From: Salinibaculum sp. SYNS191
GTDB lineage: Archaea; Halobacteriota; Halobacteria; Halobacteriales; Haloarculaceae
Direction: 5' to 3'
DNA: 64,000 nucleotides
Assembly: GCF_037338445.1 (NCBI RefSeq)
Contig: NZ_CP147838.1
Span: forward strand, 434,001 to 498,000
The position numbers and the translations under genes were made by a program. Under the pieces are notes generated by a model, which saw only the letters and a program-made list of their open reading frames with translations, was not told the DNA's origin and ran no database searches. Positions 50,982 to 60,800 of this stretch are shown here, piece by piece (positions within the stretch are counted from its first letter, which is position 1; the number at the start of each line of letters is the position of its first letter).

Positions 50982-51686
50982 CTACTCCGCCCAGTAGTAC
51001 CGCGGTGCGAGGGTCATGTAGGCGAGCGCAGCGAGCAACAGAGCGCGCGGGAACACACGTCCGAACGCGGCCGGCAGGAAGATTGCCCCGACCTGGACGA
51101 CGCCCATCACCAGCGCGTCCCGCGCCCGGAGTTTGGGGTAGGGAACCGGCGCGACCATCAGCACCGAGAGGACGACGGCCGCCGGGAGCAGGACGGCGGG
51201 GGCGGTGAGCCCCGCGAGGTAGGCCGCGACGAGGATGGAGGCCGCCAGCGTGTTCTGGATGCCGGGACGGTCCTCGTCCTCGCCGACGTGGACGGTGTAC
51301 AGCGCCGTCCGTATCAGGGAGAACACGACGACGACTGCCGGGACGGCCGACGCCGCCAGCACCGCTAGCCCCTCCGACATCGGCAGACTCGCCGGGACCG
51401 CATCGGCGATGACAGCCTCCGTCGCGGCCCACAGGAACAGCGCCGGCGCGGTGCCGAAGGAGACGATGTCCGCGATAGAGTCCAGCAGCGGCCCGACAGC
51501 CGTCCCGCCCTGCGAGCGGGCGATGATGCCGTCGAGGCCGTCGGCGACGGCAGCGAGCAGGATGAGCTGGGCAGCAGCGACCGGGCCGACGGTGACGGCG
51601 ACGACCATGGCCACGACCCCCAGCACGGCGTTGAGCAACGTCATCACGTCGGCGACGCCGAGTCGCTGACGCACCTGGAGCGACAT
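50982..51686 (-). CDS. pssA: CDP-alcohol phosphatidyltransferase, archaetidylserine-synthase type
   Basis: Joins serine to CDP-archaeol in membrane lipid synthesis. The protein is 234 residues with about seven membrane segments. The family signature D-G-x2-A-R-x8-G-x3-D-x3-D is visible in DGLDGIIARSQGGTAVGPLLDSIADIVSFGTAP; the trailing VSFGTAP is typical of serine-type enzymes. Archaetidylserine synthase is also linked in haloarchaea to archaeosortase-dependent protein anchoring. I start at ATG 51686; GTG 51695 would add three residues. The gene is divergent from the threonine-synthase-like gene. Confidence 0.85.
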   Translation of the reverse strand: MSLQVRQRLGVADVMTLLNAVLGVVAMVVAVTVGPVAAAQLILLAAVADGLDGIIARSQGGTAVGPLLDSIADIVSFGTAPALFLWAATEAVIADAVPASLPMSEGLAVLAASAVPAVVVVFSLIRTALYTVHVGEDEDRPGIQNTLAASILVAAYLAGLTAPAVLLPAAVVLSVLMVAPVPYPKLRARDALVMGVVQVGAIFLPAAFGRVFPRALLLAALAYMTLAPRYYWAE

Positions 51687-51795
51687 ACGCGCCACGAGGA
51701 GGAGCGGTCACATGAAGGACGTGGATTGCGTCGCGGGAGTCCCGGAAGACATATACCCGCCGCGGAAAGTGTCCCTCACGACAGCGGGCACGGCC

Positions 51796-52938
51796 ATGAA
51801 CAGGTGTACGGCAGTCGAGTGCAGGGACTGTGGAACGGTGCTGACCGACGGCCAGTCCCATCCCTGTGACGGCGACCTGACACTGGTACACGACCACGGC
51901 CGCGTCCGAGAGAACTTCGAGCCAGAGGACGGCGACCCGGACGACCACTGGCGCTACGCGCCGCTGCTCCCCGTCGACCCGACGAACGCCGTCTCGCTCG
52001 GCGAGGGCGGCACGGCGCTCGTGGACGCGCCGACGCTCGGCGACGGCCTCGGCGTCGACCTCTCGCTGAAACTGGAGGGGGCGAATCCCACCGGGTCGAC
52101 CAAGGACCGCGGGAGCAGCGTTCTCGTCACCTACGCGCGCGAGGCCGGGGCTGAGACGGTCGCCTGCGCGTCGACCGGCAACGCGGCCGCGTCGCTGGCG
52201 GCCTACGCCGCGCGCAGTTCGCTCTCCTGTCGGCTGTTCGTGCCCGACGACGTTCCCGATGCGAAGGCGGTCCAGCCGCTGGTCTACGGGGCGTCCGTCG
52301 AGGCTGTCGACGGCTCGTACGACGACGCCTACGACCGCTGCAGGACGGGCGCCAGCGAGGACGGCTGGGTCGACCGCAGCGCGGGAGCCTCGCCGTACAC
52401 GGCGGCCGGTGCCCGGACGCTGGGGTACGAACTCGCCGAGCAGACCGCGGCCCCCGACTGGGTGGTCGTGCCGATGGGCAACGGCGGCACGATAGCCGGT
52501 GCGTGGGCCGGCTTCGAGACCTTCGCCGACCTCGGGTTCGTCGAGGGGACGCCCCGGATGCTCGGCGTCCAGGCCGAAGGGGCCCCGGCAATCCACGAGT
52601 CGATGCAGGACGGGCCCACCGAAGACGGCGACGGAACGACCTGCGCGGACAGCATCGACGTGGGCACGCCCCACCGCCTTGCCGACGCGCGGGCGGCAAT
52701 CCGGGACAGCGGCGGGGCATCCGTCACCGTCACCGACGACGCCATCCAGCAGTTCACGGCGCGACTGGGACGTGAGGAGGGCGTCTTTGTCGAACCCGCC
52801 TGCGCCGCGGCCGCCGCCGGCATCGAGACCGCGCGCGAGCGGGGCACCGTCGACGCCGGCGATACCGTCGTCGCGGTGATGACCGGCAGCGGCCTGAAAG
52901 ACACCGCGACGGCCCGGCAGGCGGTCGGTCTCCGGTAG
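51796..52938 (+). CDS. thrC: Threonine-synthase-like PLP enzyme
   Basis: A 380-residue fold-type II PLP enzyme. The cofactor lysine is in GSTKDRGS, the asparagine of the phosphate-loop side in ACASTGNAAASLAAYAARS, and the glycine-rich phosphate-binding loop is GNGGTIAG. The N-terminal CRDCGTVL...HPC segment is zinc-knuckle-like and common in haloarchaeal threonine synthases. It converts O-phosphohomoserine to threonine by family; a serine/threonine deaminase-like role is a less likely alternative. The ATG at 51796 is favoured because an ACATATA box at about 51749 lies upstream. It stands apart from other threonine genes. Confidence 0.75.
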   Translation: MNRCTAVECRDCGTVLTDGQSHPCDGDLTLVHDHGRVRENFEPEDGDPDDHWRYAPLLPVDPTNAVSLGEGGTALVDAPTLGDGLGVDLSLKLEGANPTGSTKDRGSSVLVTYAREAGAETVACASTGNAAASLAAYAARSSLSCRLFVPDDVPDAKAVQPLVYGASVEAVDGSYDDAYDRCRTGASEDGWVDRSAGASPYTAAGARTLGYELAEQTAAPDWVVVPMGNGGTIAGAWAGFETFADLGFVEGTPRMLGVQAEGAPAIHESMQDGPTEDGDGTTCADSIDVGTPHRLADARAAIRDSGGASVTVTDDAIQQFTARLGREEGVFVEPACAAAAAGIETARERGTVDAGDTVVAVMTGSGLKDTATARQAVGLR

Positions 52939-52939
52939 C

Positions 52940-53599
52940 TCACTCCTCGTCGAGTCCGTACGGGAGGCGAAAGCGCGCCAGCGTGACGACCGTCCCGACG
53001 ACGAGCACCAGGAGTTCCCAGCCCGCGCGGACCACCGGGAAGATGCGCTCTGGGTCGGTCTCCGTGCCGCTGGGGTCCGGATCGACGCCGGTACTGAAGC
53101 TCACGTCGGCGGTGCTGCCGAGTCCCTCCGGGACAGGGACGCTGCCACCCGACCCGGTCTGGACCTCCACGAACGTCTGGATAATGCCGCGCTGGTCAGA
53201 CAGCTCTATCTTCCCGTCGAGGACGTAGAACTGGTCGACCAGCGGGTAGAAAGGGTTCACGCCACCGCGGACGATGTCGAGCCCGACGGCGGAGACGGCG
53301 TAGGCGACGATTGCCACCCACACGACGCGGACGCCGTAGTGGCCGTACCGACCGCGGACGAGGGAGTCGGTGCGCAGCGACGTGTCCGCCCACAGCAGGA
53401 GGGCGGCGGCCGCCGGGACGACGAAGTTGTGGAGGACGGCGCGGTGACTACCGGGGGAGACGAGTGCGACGAAGGAGTCGAGGTCCGCCAGTGCGGTGAC
53501 GCCGACGACGACGGCCACGGCCCGCCTGTCGTAGGCGGCACCGAGGAGCGCGGCGGCCAGCAGGCCCGCGAAGGCCATGTGAACGACTGTCCCGGCCAT
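52940..53599 (-). CDS. DUF457/YdjM-like membrane metal-dependent hydrolase
   Basis: A 219-residue membrane protein. The N-terminal VVHMAFAGLLAAALLG with its histidine, the ALADLDSFVALV pair of aspartates and the HRAVLHNF segment form the metal-binding pattern of the DUF457 (YdjM/LexA-regulated) hydrolase family. About five hydrophobic segments are present, and an outer loop of about 60 residues lies between the last two. Substrate unknown. ATG 53599 is preferred to GTG 53605. The stop abuts the convergent thrC stop by one base. Confidence 0.75.
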   Translation of the reverse strand: MAGTVVHMAFAGLLAAALLGAAYDRRAVAVVVGVTALADLDSFVALVSPGSHRAVLHNFVVPAAAALLLWADTSLRTDSLVRGRYGHYGVRVVWVAIVAYAVSAVGLDIVRGGVNPFYPLVDQFYVLDGKIELSDQRGIIQTFVEVQTGSGGSVPVPEGLGSTADVSFSTGVDPDPSGTETDPERIFPVVRAGWELLVLVVGTVVTLARFRLPYGLDEE

Positions 53600-53647
53600 A
53601 CGCACACTTGTCCAGCCACCGAATGAGCCTTGCGGTGGTCCGGCCGC

Positions 53648-54043
53648 TCAGGTGTAGCTGTCGACGAGCTGGCGGAGCGTCTGTTCGTCCTTCACGCCGA
53701 CCATCTGCTCGGCGGCGCTGCCGTCGGCGAAGAGGACGAGCGTCGGGACGCCCTGGACGTTGAACTCCCGGGCGATGGCCTGGTGGGCGTCGACGTCCAC
53801 CTTCGCGACGGCCGCCGGCGTCTCGGCCGCGAGCGTCTCGACGGTCGGTTCCAGCATCTTGCAGGGGCCACACCAGTCGGCGTAGAAGTCGACGAGTACC
53901 ACGTCGTAGTCGGCCACCAGCGACTGGAGGTGGTCGTTACCCTCCACGTGAATCGGCTCCTCGGGGACCGAAGCCGCGTTCTGGAGTTGTTCGCGCTTTC
54001 GTTCTCTGATTGCCTCGATATCGTCGGCATCTGAGTCGCTCAT
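53648..54043 (-). CDS. trxA: Thioredoxin
   Basis: A 131-residue thioredoxin-fold oxidoreductase. The redox motif is WCGPCK in VLVDFYADWCGPCKMLEPTV; the cis-proline loop is VQGVPTLVLF. A charged 25-residue N-terminal tail (DIEAIRERKREQLQ) precedes the fold. It reduces protein disulfides in the cytoplasm, probably with a thioredoxin reductase encoded elsewhere. I use ATG 54043 (MSDSDADD), since the longer frame to 54172 adds basic, unlikely sequence. Confidence 0.93.
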   Translation of the reverse strand: MSDSDADDIEAIRERKREQLQNAASVPEEPIHVEGNDHLQSLVADYDVVLVDFYADWCGPCKMLEPTVETLAAETPAAVAKVDVDAHQAIAREFNVQGVPTLVLFADGSAAEQMVGVKDEQTLRQLVDSYT

Positions 54044-54147
54044 ACCGTCCGGTAGTAGTCCATGCCGTATAATCACATCGTCGAAATGTGAGCCAGTCAC
54101 ACGAGCGACCGGCGGGCGAGTGACCTTTCGACGCCCGTCGACCCCAC

Positions 54148-54158
54148 TAAAATTAAGA
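54148..54158 (+). promoter_or_regulatory. TATA box for PRC-barrel gene
   Basis: CTAAAATTAAG centred 28 bases upstream of ATG 54181, the usual distance for a leaderless archaeal transcript. It decides the start at 54181 over a GTG six bases earlier. Confidence 0.5.
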
Positions 54159-54180
54159 GGCCGCCCTGCCACCCGTGTGT

Positions 54181-54489
54181 ATGGACAGAGACTCCACGCC
54201 GCAGGAGATTACGAACCTCGTCGGGCGGGAAGTGTACACGAACAACGGTGTGTTCATCGGTCAGGTAGAGGACCTCCGCCTCGACCTGGACGCTGAGGAG
54301 GTCACGGGGCTGGCGCTGCACGAACTCAACACGGACCTCTTCGGGAGCGAGGCCGCGTCAGCGCGCGGCGTCATCGTCCCCTACCGCTGGGTGCAGGCAG
54401 TCGGCGACGTCATCATCGTCAACGACATCGTCGAGCGGATACAGAAACAGAAGGCCGAGGCCGACGAGGAAGAGGAAGCGACGGCCTAG
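54181..54489 (+). CDS. PRC-barrel domain protein
   Basis: A 102-residue protein whose first 80 residues form a PRC-barrel (EITNLVGREVYTNNGVFIGQVEDLRLDLD, then RGVIVPYRWVQAVGDVIIVND), ending in an acidic helix. In haloarchaea such proteins include CdpB-type cell-division partners that link SepF and FtsZ complexes; the length and the PYRWVQAVGDVI segment fit that group, but I cannot be sure which member this is. It is transcribed toward the DHH gene with the stops overlapping by four bases. Confidence 0.7.
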   Translation: MDRDSTPQEITNLVGREVYTNNGVFIGQVEDLRLDLDAEEVTGLALHELNTDLFGSEAASARGVIVPYRWVQAVGDVIIVNDIVERIQKQKAEADEEEEATA

Positions 54490-55943
54490 GACCCGTTCGA
54501 GCCGTCGCTGCCGTCGACGCCCATCGCCTGGAACAGTTTCTTCTTGACCGCCTCCTCCGTCAGTTCGAGCAGCGTCTCCCGGTTCTCGTCGCTGACTTCG
54601 ATGCCGGTGAAGATGCCCATCGGAATCTCGACGCTCGCGTCCGTCGAGTGCCCCGCCGTCTCGCCGATGTCGTCGAAGGCGTCTTCGAGGACGCGGCCGA
54701 TGTCCATCCGGATGTCCTTCGAGCGCGCGGCGAGGTAGATGGTGTCGTCCGCGATGGCGAAGACGGCCGTCGTCGTGATGCCCTCCAGGTTGAGGAGGTG
54801 CTGGGCGGCCTGCGTGAGCGCGTCCCGGTCGCGGATGAACCCGGCGTTGGAGACGAGATGCGAGCCCTGGACCTCGCGATTGCGGATGGCCTCGGCGAGC
54901 ACGTCCAGCGTCTCCGGGGACATCGACGGCGACTCGACCTGTTCGAGCGTGTCGTGGTCGGCGAAGGGATAGAGGTATGCCGCGGCGGTCAGGTCCGCCG
55001 GTGTCGTGTCACGCTTGAAGTCCAGCGTCTCCGCGCGGATGCCGTAGAGCAGCGCCGTCGCGACGTGCTGGTCCAGGCTCAGGTCGAGTTCCTGGATGTA
55101 CTTCGTCAGGATGGTCGACGTCGACGAGACGCTGGGACGGATGTCGGTGAACTCGGCGTCGTGGTCGTGCTCGTGTTCGTAGTGGTCGATGATGATGTCG
55201 GCGCGTTCCTCCGAGTCGGGTTCGCCGGCCTTCGCGTGGTCGACCAGCGCAGTGGTGTCGTACTCGGCGGGGTTGACCTCGTCGGCCGGGACGAGTTCGA
55301 TGCCCAGCAGGTTCACGAACGCCCGATTCTCCTGGTGGCCGATTTCGCCCTCGTAGATGATGTCGGCCTCCACGTCGCGGCTGCTCGCGATGAGTTTCAG
55401 CGCGGCCGCGCTGGCGATGGAGTCAGGGTCGGGACTGCGGTGGACGCGGATGGCCATCCGGTTCTCCGTCCCGTCGATGACCTCGCCCAGCTGGCGGGCC
55501 TTGTGCTCCAGTTCGCCGGTCTCCAGCGCACGCAGCGCGGAGTCGGCGATGACCGCGGAGGGGTTGATGACCACGTCCGCCCCGAGCGTCGTGAGCCGGT
55601 CGGCCGAGACGGGGTCGGACGCCCGTGCGACGACGAACTGGTCTTCGCTGCGCGCCCGGATGTGCTCGACGGCGGCGGCGTTGGCCTCGACGTCGGATGA
55701 CATGATGAGGATGACGTCGCGGCTGGCGACGGCGTCGGCGACCCGCTCGTCCCGGATGTCGTCCTGGCGAGCGTCGAGGTCCTGGTCCCGAAGCGCCTCC
55801 ACACGGCCCTCGTCGGCGTCGATTATGAGGACGTCTTTCCCCTCCTCGACGAGTTCTTCGGCGACCGCGTGGCCGACGCTGCCGCACCCGAGAATAGCAT
55901 ACGTAGACATCGAAGCCATCGCGATACCGGTGCCCGCACTCAT
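54486..55943 (-). CDS. TrkA-N/DHH-family phosphoesterase fusion
   Basis: A 485-residue protein joining two domains. Residues 12-150 are a Rossmann NAD-binding TrkA-N domain (AILGCGSVGHAVAEELVEEG, with an acidic IIDAD). Residues 160-470 are a DHH phosphoesterase core with HRSPDPDSIASAAAL (168-182) and, further on, IIIDHYEHE in place of the DHH motif (Asp253, His254, Tyr255), then a DHHA1-like end. Related enzymes cut nano-RNA or cyclic dinucleotides. A TTATAA at 55973-55978 is about 30 bases upstream of the ATG at 55943. Whether the DHY variant keeps activity is an open question. Confidence 0.85.
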   Translation of the reverse strand: MSAGTGIAMASMSTYAILGCGSVGHAVAEELVEEGKDVLIIDADEGRVEALRDQDLDARQDDIRDERVADAVASRDVILIMSSDVEANAAAVEHIRARSEDQFVVARASDPVSADRLTTLGADVVINPSAVIADSALRALETGELEHKARQLGEVIDGTENRMAIRVHRSPDPDSIASAAALKLIASSRDVEADIIYEGEIGHQENRAFVNLLGIELVPADEVNPAEYDTTALVDHAKAGEPDSEERADIIIDHYEHEHDHDAEFTDIRPSVSSTSTILTKYIQELDLSLDQHVATALLYGIRAETLDFKRDTTPADLTAAAYLYPFADHDTLEQVESPSMSPETLDVLAEAIRNREVQGSHLVSNAGFIRDRDALTQAAQHLLNLEGITTTAVFAIADDTIYLAARSKDIRMDIGRVLEDAFDDIGETAGHSTDASVEIPMGIFTGIEVSDENRETLLELTEEAVKKKLFQAMGVDGSDGSNGS

Positions 55944-56150
55944 TAGTGTATCAGAGGTAGGTGTGAAGGCCCTTATAACACACAGGTTCGGAGGTGACGG
56001 GCAAGCCGGAGCACCGGAGGGCGGAGTGACCGCTACCGTCCGAGTACGTGACGAGCAACTGTACTGTTTGCTGGATGGAACGGTGTCCCGGCCGAAACGA
56101 GGGCGCGAAAGGAAACGTATTTTACCGGGCCACAGTAAGCGATTGTTGCT

Positions 56151-56224
56151 GGGCCGGTAGCTCAGTCTGGCAGAGCGACGGCCTCTTAAGCCGTCGGTCG
56201 AGGGTTCAAATCCCTTCCGGCCCG
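56151..56224 (+). tRNA. tRNA-Lys (anticodon CTT)
   Basis: A full cloverleaf in 74 bases. The acceptor stem GGGCCGG pairs with CCGGCCC at 56217-56223 and the discriminator is G. The D-arm is GCTC-AGTCTGGCA-GAGC. The anticodon stem ACGGC/GCCGT holds the loop CTCTTAA with CTT as anticodon, and the T-arm loop is TTCAAAT. No intron is visible and CCA is not encoded. The T-arm-to-acceptor end is repeated 118 bases downstream. Confidence 0.95.
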
Positions 56225-56395
56225 CTTCTGCGAGGAACGGACGTGACGAGCGACGCGGCCACGGAGGATTTGAACGAGAGAACACGCAGCGCGAACGGAG
56301 TGAGCGACCGTGTTCGCGTGGTTCACAATCCCTTCCGGCCCGCTTCTGCGAGGAACGGACGTGACGAGCGACGCGGCCACGGAGGATTTGAACGA
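56209..56395. repeat. 69-bp direct repeat of the tRNA-Lys 3' end (candidate attachment scar)
   Basis: The bases from the T-loop of tRNA-Lys through 53 bases past its end (56209-56277) occur again, unchanged, at 56327-56395, an offset of 118. The second copy starts with the last half of the tRNA, so it cannot be a working tRNA. Between them lies a 49-base spacer with a GAACACG...CGTGTTC inverted repeat. The arrangement looks like attL/attR left by an integrase that uses the tRNA 3' end, with almost all of the element gone, or a small tandem duplication. Confidence 0.75.
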
Positions 56396-56404
56396 CGCTG
56401 GAAC

Positions 56405-57784
56405 TTACGCGTTCGGGCGGTACATGGCGACAGTCCGTCCCGTCCCGGGAACAGCGAGCATCCGGTTTCCGACGGTGAGAATCGTCGCCAATCGCCGCTC
56501 CGTGTCGTAGGTCGTGACCTTCTCACCGCTCGCAGTTTCCAACGCGAGGATGCTGCTGTTCTCGAGGGAGAGATACAGCGTCCCCTTCGCGACGGTGGCG
56601 CTGGTTATCGGATTCAGCGTCGTGTACTCCCACGCGACGCTGCCGTCGGAGACAGCGTGGGCACGCACCGTCTTTTGTTCGTCACCGAGGACGTAGAGGT
56701 GCGTCCCGTCGGCCGCGACAGGAGCGAGCGACGCGTAGGGGGTGTCGGGGCCCGAGACGCGCCAGTTGCGCTCGCCGGACGCCTGGCTCAGCGCCTCGAT
56801 AGTGGTCTGTCCCCCGTCGCTCTTTTCCAGTTTGACGTACAGTTGGTCGTCACCCGCGATGGTCTGCTGCGGGTTGAGGCCGGGGGCTTCCGTCTCGACC
56901 TCCCACGCTTTCGAGAGGTCGTCGCGGCTGAAGGCGACGAGATACCGCGTCGCGAAACCCGTCGTCGGCTCGAAGAAGTGGTACGCGTCGCTCGACCCGC
57001 GCCACGTCAGGCCGTCGTAGATGTCCGAGACGCCGGTCTCGACGACGGTTGAGGAGCGAGCGACGGTCTCGTCGGCGACGTCGTACTCGGCCAGCTTCCG
57101 TTTGCCGCCACCCGCGGAGACGACGAACAGGTACCGCTCGTCGTCGACGGGTCGAACGGGGAGCCTCGCGTTCTCGGGATGGGATTTGACCCACCGTCTG
57201 CTGCCGTCCGCTGCGGCCAGGCCGATAAGTCGGCGCTCTTCACTCTCGAAGACGAGCGTGTCCCCCATCAGGTACGGGCCGGCGGTGAGGCCGTCGATTC
57301 GTTTCCGCCACTGTTTCTCGCCCTCTGGTCCCAGTTTCGTGACCGCGTCGGTCAAGACGTAGGTGTTGCCCTGGTGTGCGACCAGCCGCACCTCACCGTA
57401 GCTCTCGGTCTCGTACGACCACGCCCGCTGGATGGCACTCGCCGGGGCCGGCCCGTCGAAGGACCGATTGTAGGCGTTCATCCCGGGGTCGGTCAGCCGA
57501 CTCGGCGTGCTGGCGGTGTCCGTCTCGAAGGGCGTCTGCGATTCCCCCGTCGAGGACGACGTGGCATCGTCCGTCCCCGTTTCTGCACCCGGGTCGGTAG
57601 CGCCGCCGGTCCGACCTTCCGAGGGCGTCGCGTCTTCCCCGCCGTCTCCGTCACCGCCGGACGAACAGCCGGCCAGTGCCGCCAGGCCGCCTGCGGTCGT
57701 CGCCAGCACGCGCCGGCGGAACCACTGTCTGTCGTCGGTCTCGTCACGTTGCGCGTCGCCGTTGCAGGCTGCATCGTCTCTCAT
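56405..57784 (-). CDS. PQQ-binding-like beta-propeller lipoprotein
   Basis: A 459-residue exported protein. The Tat-type signal WFRRRVLATTAGGLAALAGC ends with lipid-bearing Cys40; a 60-residue Ser/Thr/Glu/Asp tether follows, then a PQQ/BamB-like propeller. Repeats of about 40-45 residues with the W-x-Y or A-x-D-G pattern are visible (GPEGEKQWRKRI, AADGSRRWVKSH, DGSVAWEYTTLNPITS). Such domains are scaffolds or binding platforms; no enzyme site is seen. The start at ATG 57784 is 111 bases from the GTG of the large regulator gene on the other strand, so both share a promoter region and may be functionally linked. Confidence 0.8.
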   Translation of the reverse strand: MRDDAACNGDAQRDETDDRQWFRRRVLATTAGGLAALAGCSSGGDGDGGEDATPSEGRTGGATDPGAETGTDDATSSSTGESQTPFETDTASTPSRLTDPGMNAYNRSFDGPAPASAIQRAWSYETESYGEVRLVAHQGNTYVLTDAVTKLGPEGEKQWRKRIDGLTAGPYLMGDTLVFESEERRLIGLAAADGSRRWVKSHPENARLPVRPVDDERYLFVVSAGGGKRKLAEYDVADETVARSSTVVETGVSDIYDGLTWRGSSDAYHFFEPTTGFATRYLVAFSRDDLSKAWEVETEAPGLNPQQTIAGDDQLYVKLEKSDGGQTTIEALSQASGERNWRVSGPDTPYASLAPVAADGTHLYVLGDEQKTVRAHAVSDGSVAWEYTTLNPITSATVAKGTLYLSLENSSILALETASGEKVTTYDTERRLATILTVGNRMLAVPGTGRTVAMYRPNA

Positions 57785-57860
57785 CCTGCATCCACCAACG
57801 GACGGATGGACAGAGAACTCACCCCGCGGGACAGTGGCCCGGACCGTGAGCCAGTTCAGA

Positions 57861-57868
57861 TTATTTAA
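57861..57868 (+). promoter_or_regulatory. TATA box for the large HTH-ATPase-TPR gene
   Basis: TTATTTAA at 57861-57868, centred about 31 bases before the GTG at 57896, in an otherwise GC-rich divergent promoter region. Confidence 0.5.
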
Positions 57869-57895
57869 GTCCTCACCCCCCTCACCGCCTGACAC

Positions 57896-60800
57896 GTGTC
57901 TCCCGACGACGCAACATTGGACGAGCAGATGGCGGTGGTCACCCGACGACTGGAGTTCATCGACCTGCTCGCGGAGCGCGGGCCGCTGGCGACGCGGGAC
58001 GTCGTCGACGCGGTGAGCCAGTCGCGCTCGACGGTCACGCGTGCGCTCGGGGAACTCCGCGACGCAGGGCTGGTGGGAAAACGCGACGGGGGCTACGAGG
58101 CGAGCGTCGCCGGGACGATGGCCGCCGAGCAGTACCGCCGCCACGAAACCGCGATGGGGGCTATCTTCGACTCGCGGGAGTTGCTCGCACCGATTCCCGA
58201 GTCCCACGCGCCGCCGGTCGAGTTCCTCACCGGCGCGGAGACGATACTCGCCGACGAGGACATCCCGGTTCGACCGCTCGAAGCCATCTCGGAGCGGGTC
58301 CGCGGCGCGGACGCGGTGCGGGCGTACCTCCCGACGCTCGTCAACACCCACCTGCTCCGGGTCTGGCACCGGGTCGTCGTCGACGACGGCGTCGACAGCG
58401 AGGCGCTGTTCGACCCGGACTTGCTGACGGTGCTGAAAGGACAGTACCCACAGATTCTCTCGGAGATGGCTGCCGCAGACGACTTCTCCGCGTTCGCCGT
58501 TTCCGGGCCGCCCTACGGCGTCTTCCTCACGACACACGGGAAACGGGAGGTGGCAGGGCTCGTCGTCTACGAGGACGGGACCGCGGTCCGCGGTGTCGTG
58601 GTGAACGACACCGACGACGCCGTCGAGTGGGCCACAGACGTCCTCGGGACGGTCCGGTCGGAGGCGGACGCTGTAACCGACGACTTCGCCGCGCTGAGCG
58701 CCGCACTCACGGACGGCACGCCGACCACCCGGTCGACCGGCCACCAGCGGCCCCAGCGGGCAGACCTGCGCCCGAACGCTAGCCACGCGCTCCCGCTCGC
58801 GCTGGCGGAAGCGGGATTCATTCGTCTCTCGCCGGCGTCCCGCGACACGCACGAGGCAGCACCGCCGGAGGTGAGCTGGCGCACGGGACTGGCGCTCGCG
58901 GACGTCCGGGCGGGCCACGCCGTCCACCGGCGCGACGACGACGACGGGCAGAACCTCACCGAACGCCTCCTCGACGGACTCTCCCGGGGCCGCGACCACG
59001 TCGTCCTCGGACCGCCGGGGACGGGAAAGAGCACCGTCTGCCAGTCCGTCGCATCCGAGTGGGACGCCCGCGACTTCGGGTCGGTGCTCTACCGTCCGTA
59101 CGGACGCGGCGACCCGTTCGACGCGCCGGCACTCCTGGAGGCATATCTCCGCCAGCACGAGGCGGACGTCCTCGTCGTCGTCGAGGACGCCGTCCGGGAG
59201 TCGGCCGACGCTCTGTTTCGGGTCGTACGGGCGCTCGAGGACGCCGAACACGTGTCGTTCCTGCTCGACGCTCGGACACGGGAGTGGGAGGATATCGACA
59301 CGTTCTCTCTCGACCCTCGGCTCGACAATTACCGACGGACTGCGCTGGAGCAGGTGCGCGTGCCTGCGTTCGACGAACGCGAGTGCGAACGATTCGTCGA
59401 ACACTTCCGGTCGCTCGTCGGCGACCCCGGCATCTCGGGAGCAGAACTGTTCGCGTCTCTCGACGGAGCCGACGGGGACGACGCTTCGGACGTCACACCC
59501 GGGAGCGCAGTACACGTTCAGTACCGGCTGTCACGCCATCACGACCCCGCGAGCGACGCGCCGACCGCTCTCGACGCGGCTGTCGCCCGGACGTATCGAC
59601 GCATCGCCGACGGAGAGAACACGCTCGCGCTCGACATCGCCGTGACGAGCGCCGCACTCCACGTCGCTGGCGTCAGCGTGCGGCCGGCGTACCTCTCCGC
59701 AGTCGCGGCAGACGACGAGTTCGGCGCCGTCGACGACGCGCTGTCGGCACTCGAAGGGGAACTCCTGTTCGACCAGCGTCGCCACCGGCCGACGCAGCGC
59801 CCGGCGACCTATCGACTCCGCCACGAAACCTGGTCCCGGCGGTTTCTGGAGACCTTCGTAGAGCAGGTCCCCGACGGGGAAGCCCGCGAGCGGTTCGGTC
59901 GCTGTCTGACGCGGGTTTTGGCCCTGGCCGACCGGCCCGACCAGCGGGACCGGATAGAGCGTCACCGCGACGGTCGTACGCCCGGCCTCCACCAGATCGC
60001 TGCCGACCCCGAGACCTGGGCCGACAACGTCTCCGCCCGCCTGTTCGGCATCGGCAGAACGAACCCCGCGCTCGCGCCGCTTTTCGGGGACACCGACGGG
60101 AGTGCGCTCACGCTCCCCGACGCCTGCTCGCCGAAGACGCACCTCCAGCAGGCGTACTGGCGAGGGGAGATGAACCGCGTCCACGGCGCGTACGAGCGGG
60201 CCGAAAGGGAGTTCCAGACGCTCCGCGACCGGGCACAGACCGTCGCCGTCCCCACCGGCGTCTCGACAACGCCCTCCGCGCCGGCCGGTGCTCACGTCCA
60301 CGATACCGACGAGACAGCCTCAGAAACGGCGTCGACACGCCGAGCGTACTGGCAGGCGCTCGCGCTGACCAAACTGGGGACAGTGTCCCGGGAGCGCGGC
60401 AACCTCGAGACGGCCGAGGACCGTCTCCGAGAGGCGCGGTCGCTGTTTCGGGAGATAGACGACCGACACGGGGAGGCGACGGTGTTGCTGAACCTGGGCG
60501 CGCTGGGCCACAAGCGAGGGACGCTCGAAGACGCCGCGACGGACCTCGAGGAGGCACTCGACAACTTTCGTGACGTCGGTGACCGCCACGGCGAGGGGAA
60601 GGCGCTGTTGAATCTCGGGGCCGTCGCGCACCGCCGCAAGTCACTCGACACGGCGACCGAGTACTTCGACGCGAGCCTCGACATCTTCCGACAGACGGCC
60701 GACCGCCACCGCGAGGGACTGGCCCTTCTCAACCTCGGCGCGGCCGCCGGGAACCGGGGCGACCTGTCGACTGCGATAGAACGGCTCGAAGCGAGCCTCG

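Noticed and set aside
49743..51368. 541-codon open frame on the plus strand
   Set aside because: It is antisense to the site-2 protease and pssA genes and has skewed charged composition.
57785..59515. Extension of the propeller lipoprotein gene upstream to give about 1036 residues
   Set aside because: The Tat/lipobox signal begins at 57784; the extra sequence is antisense to the large regulator gene.
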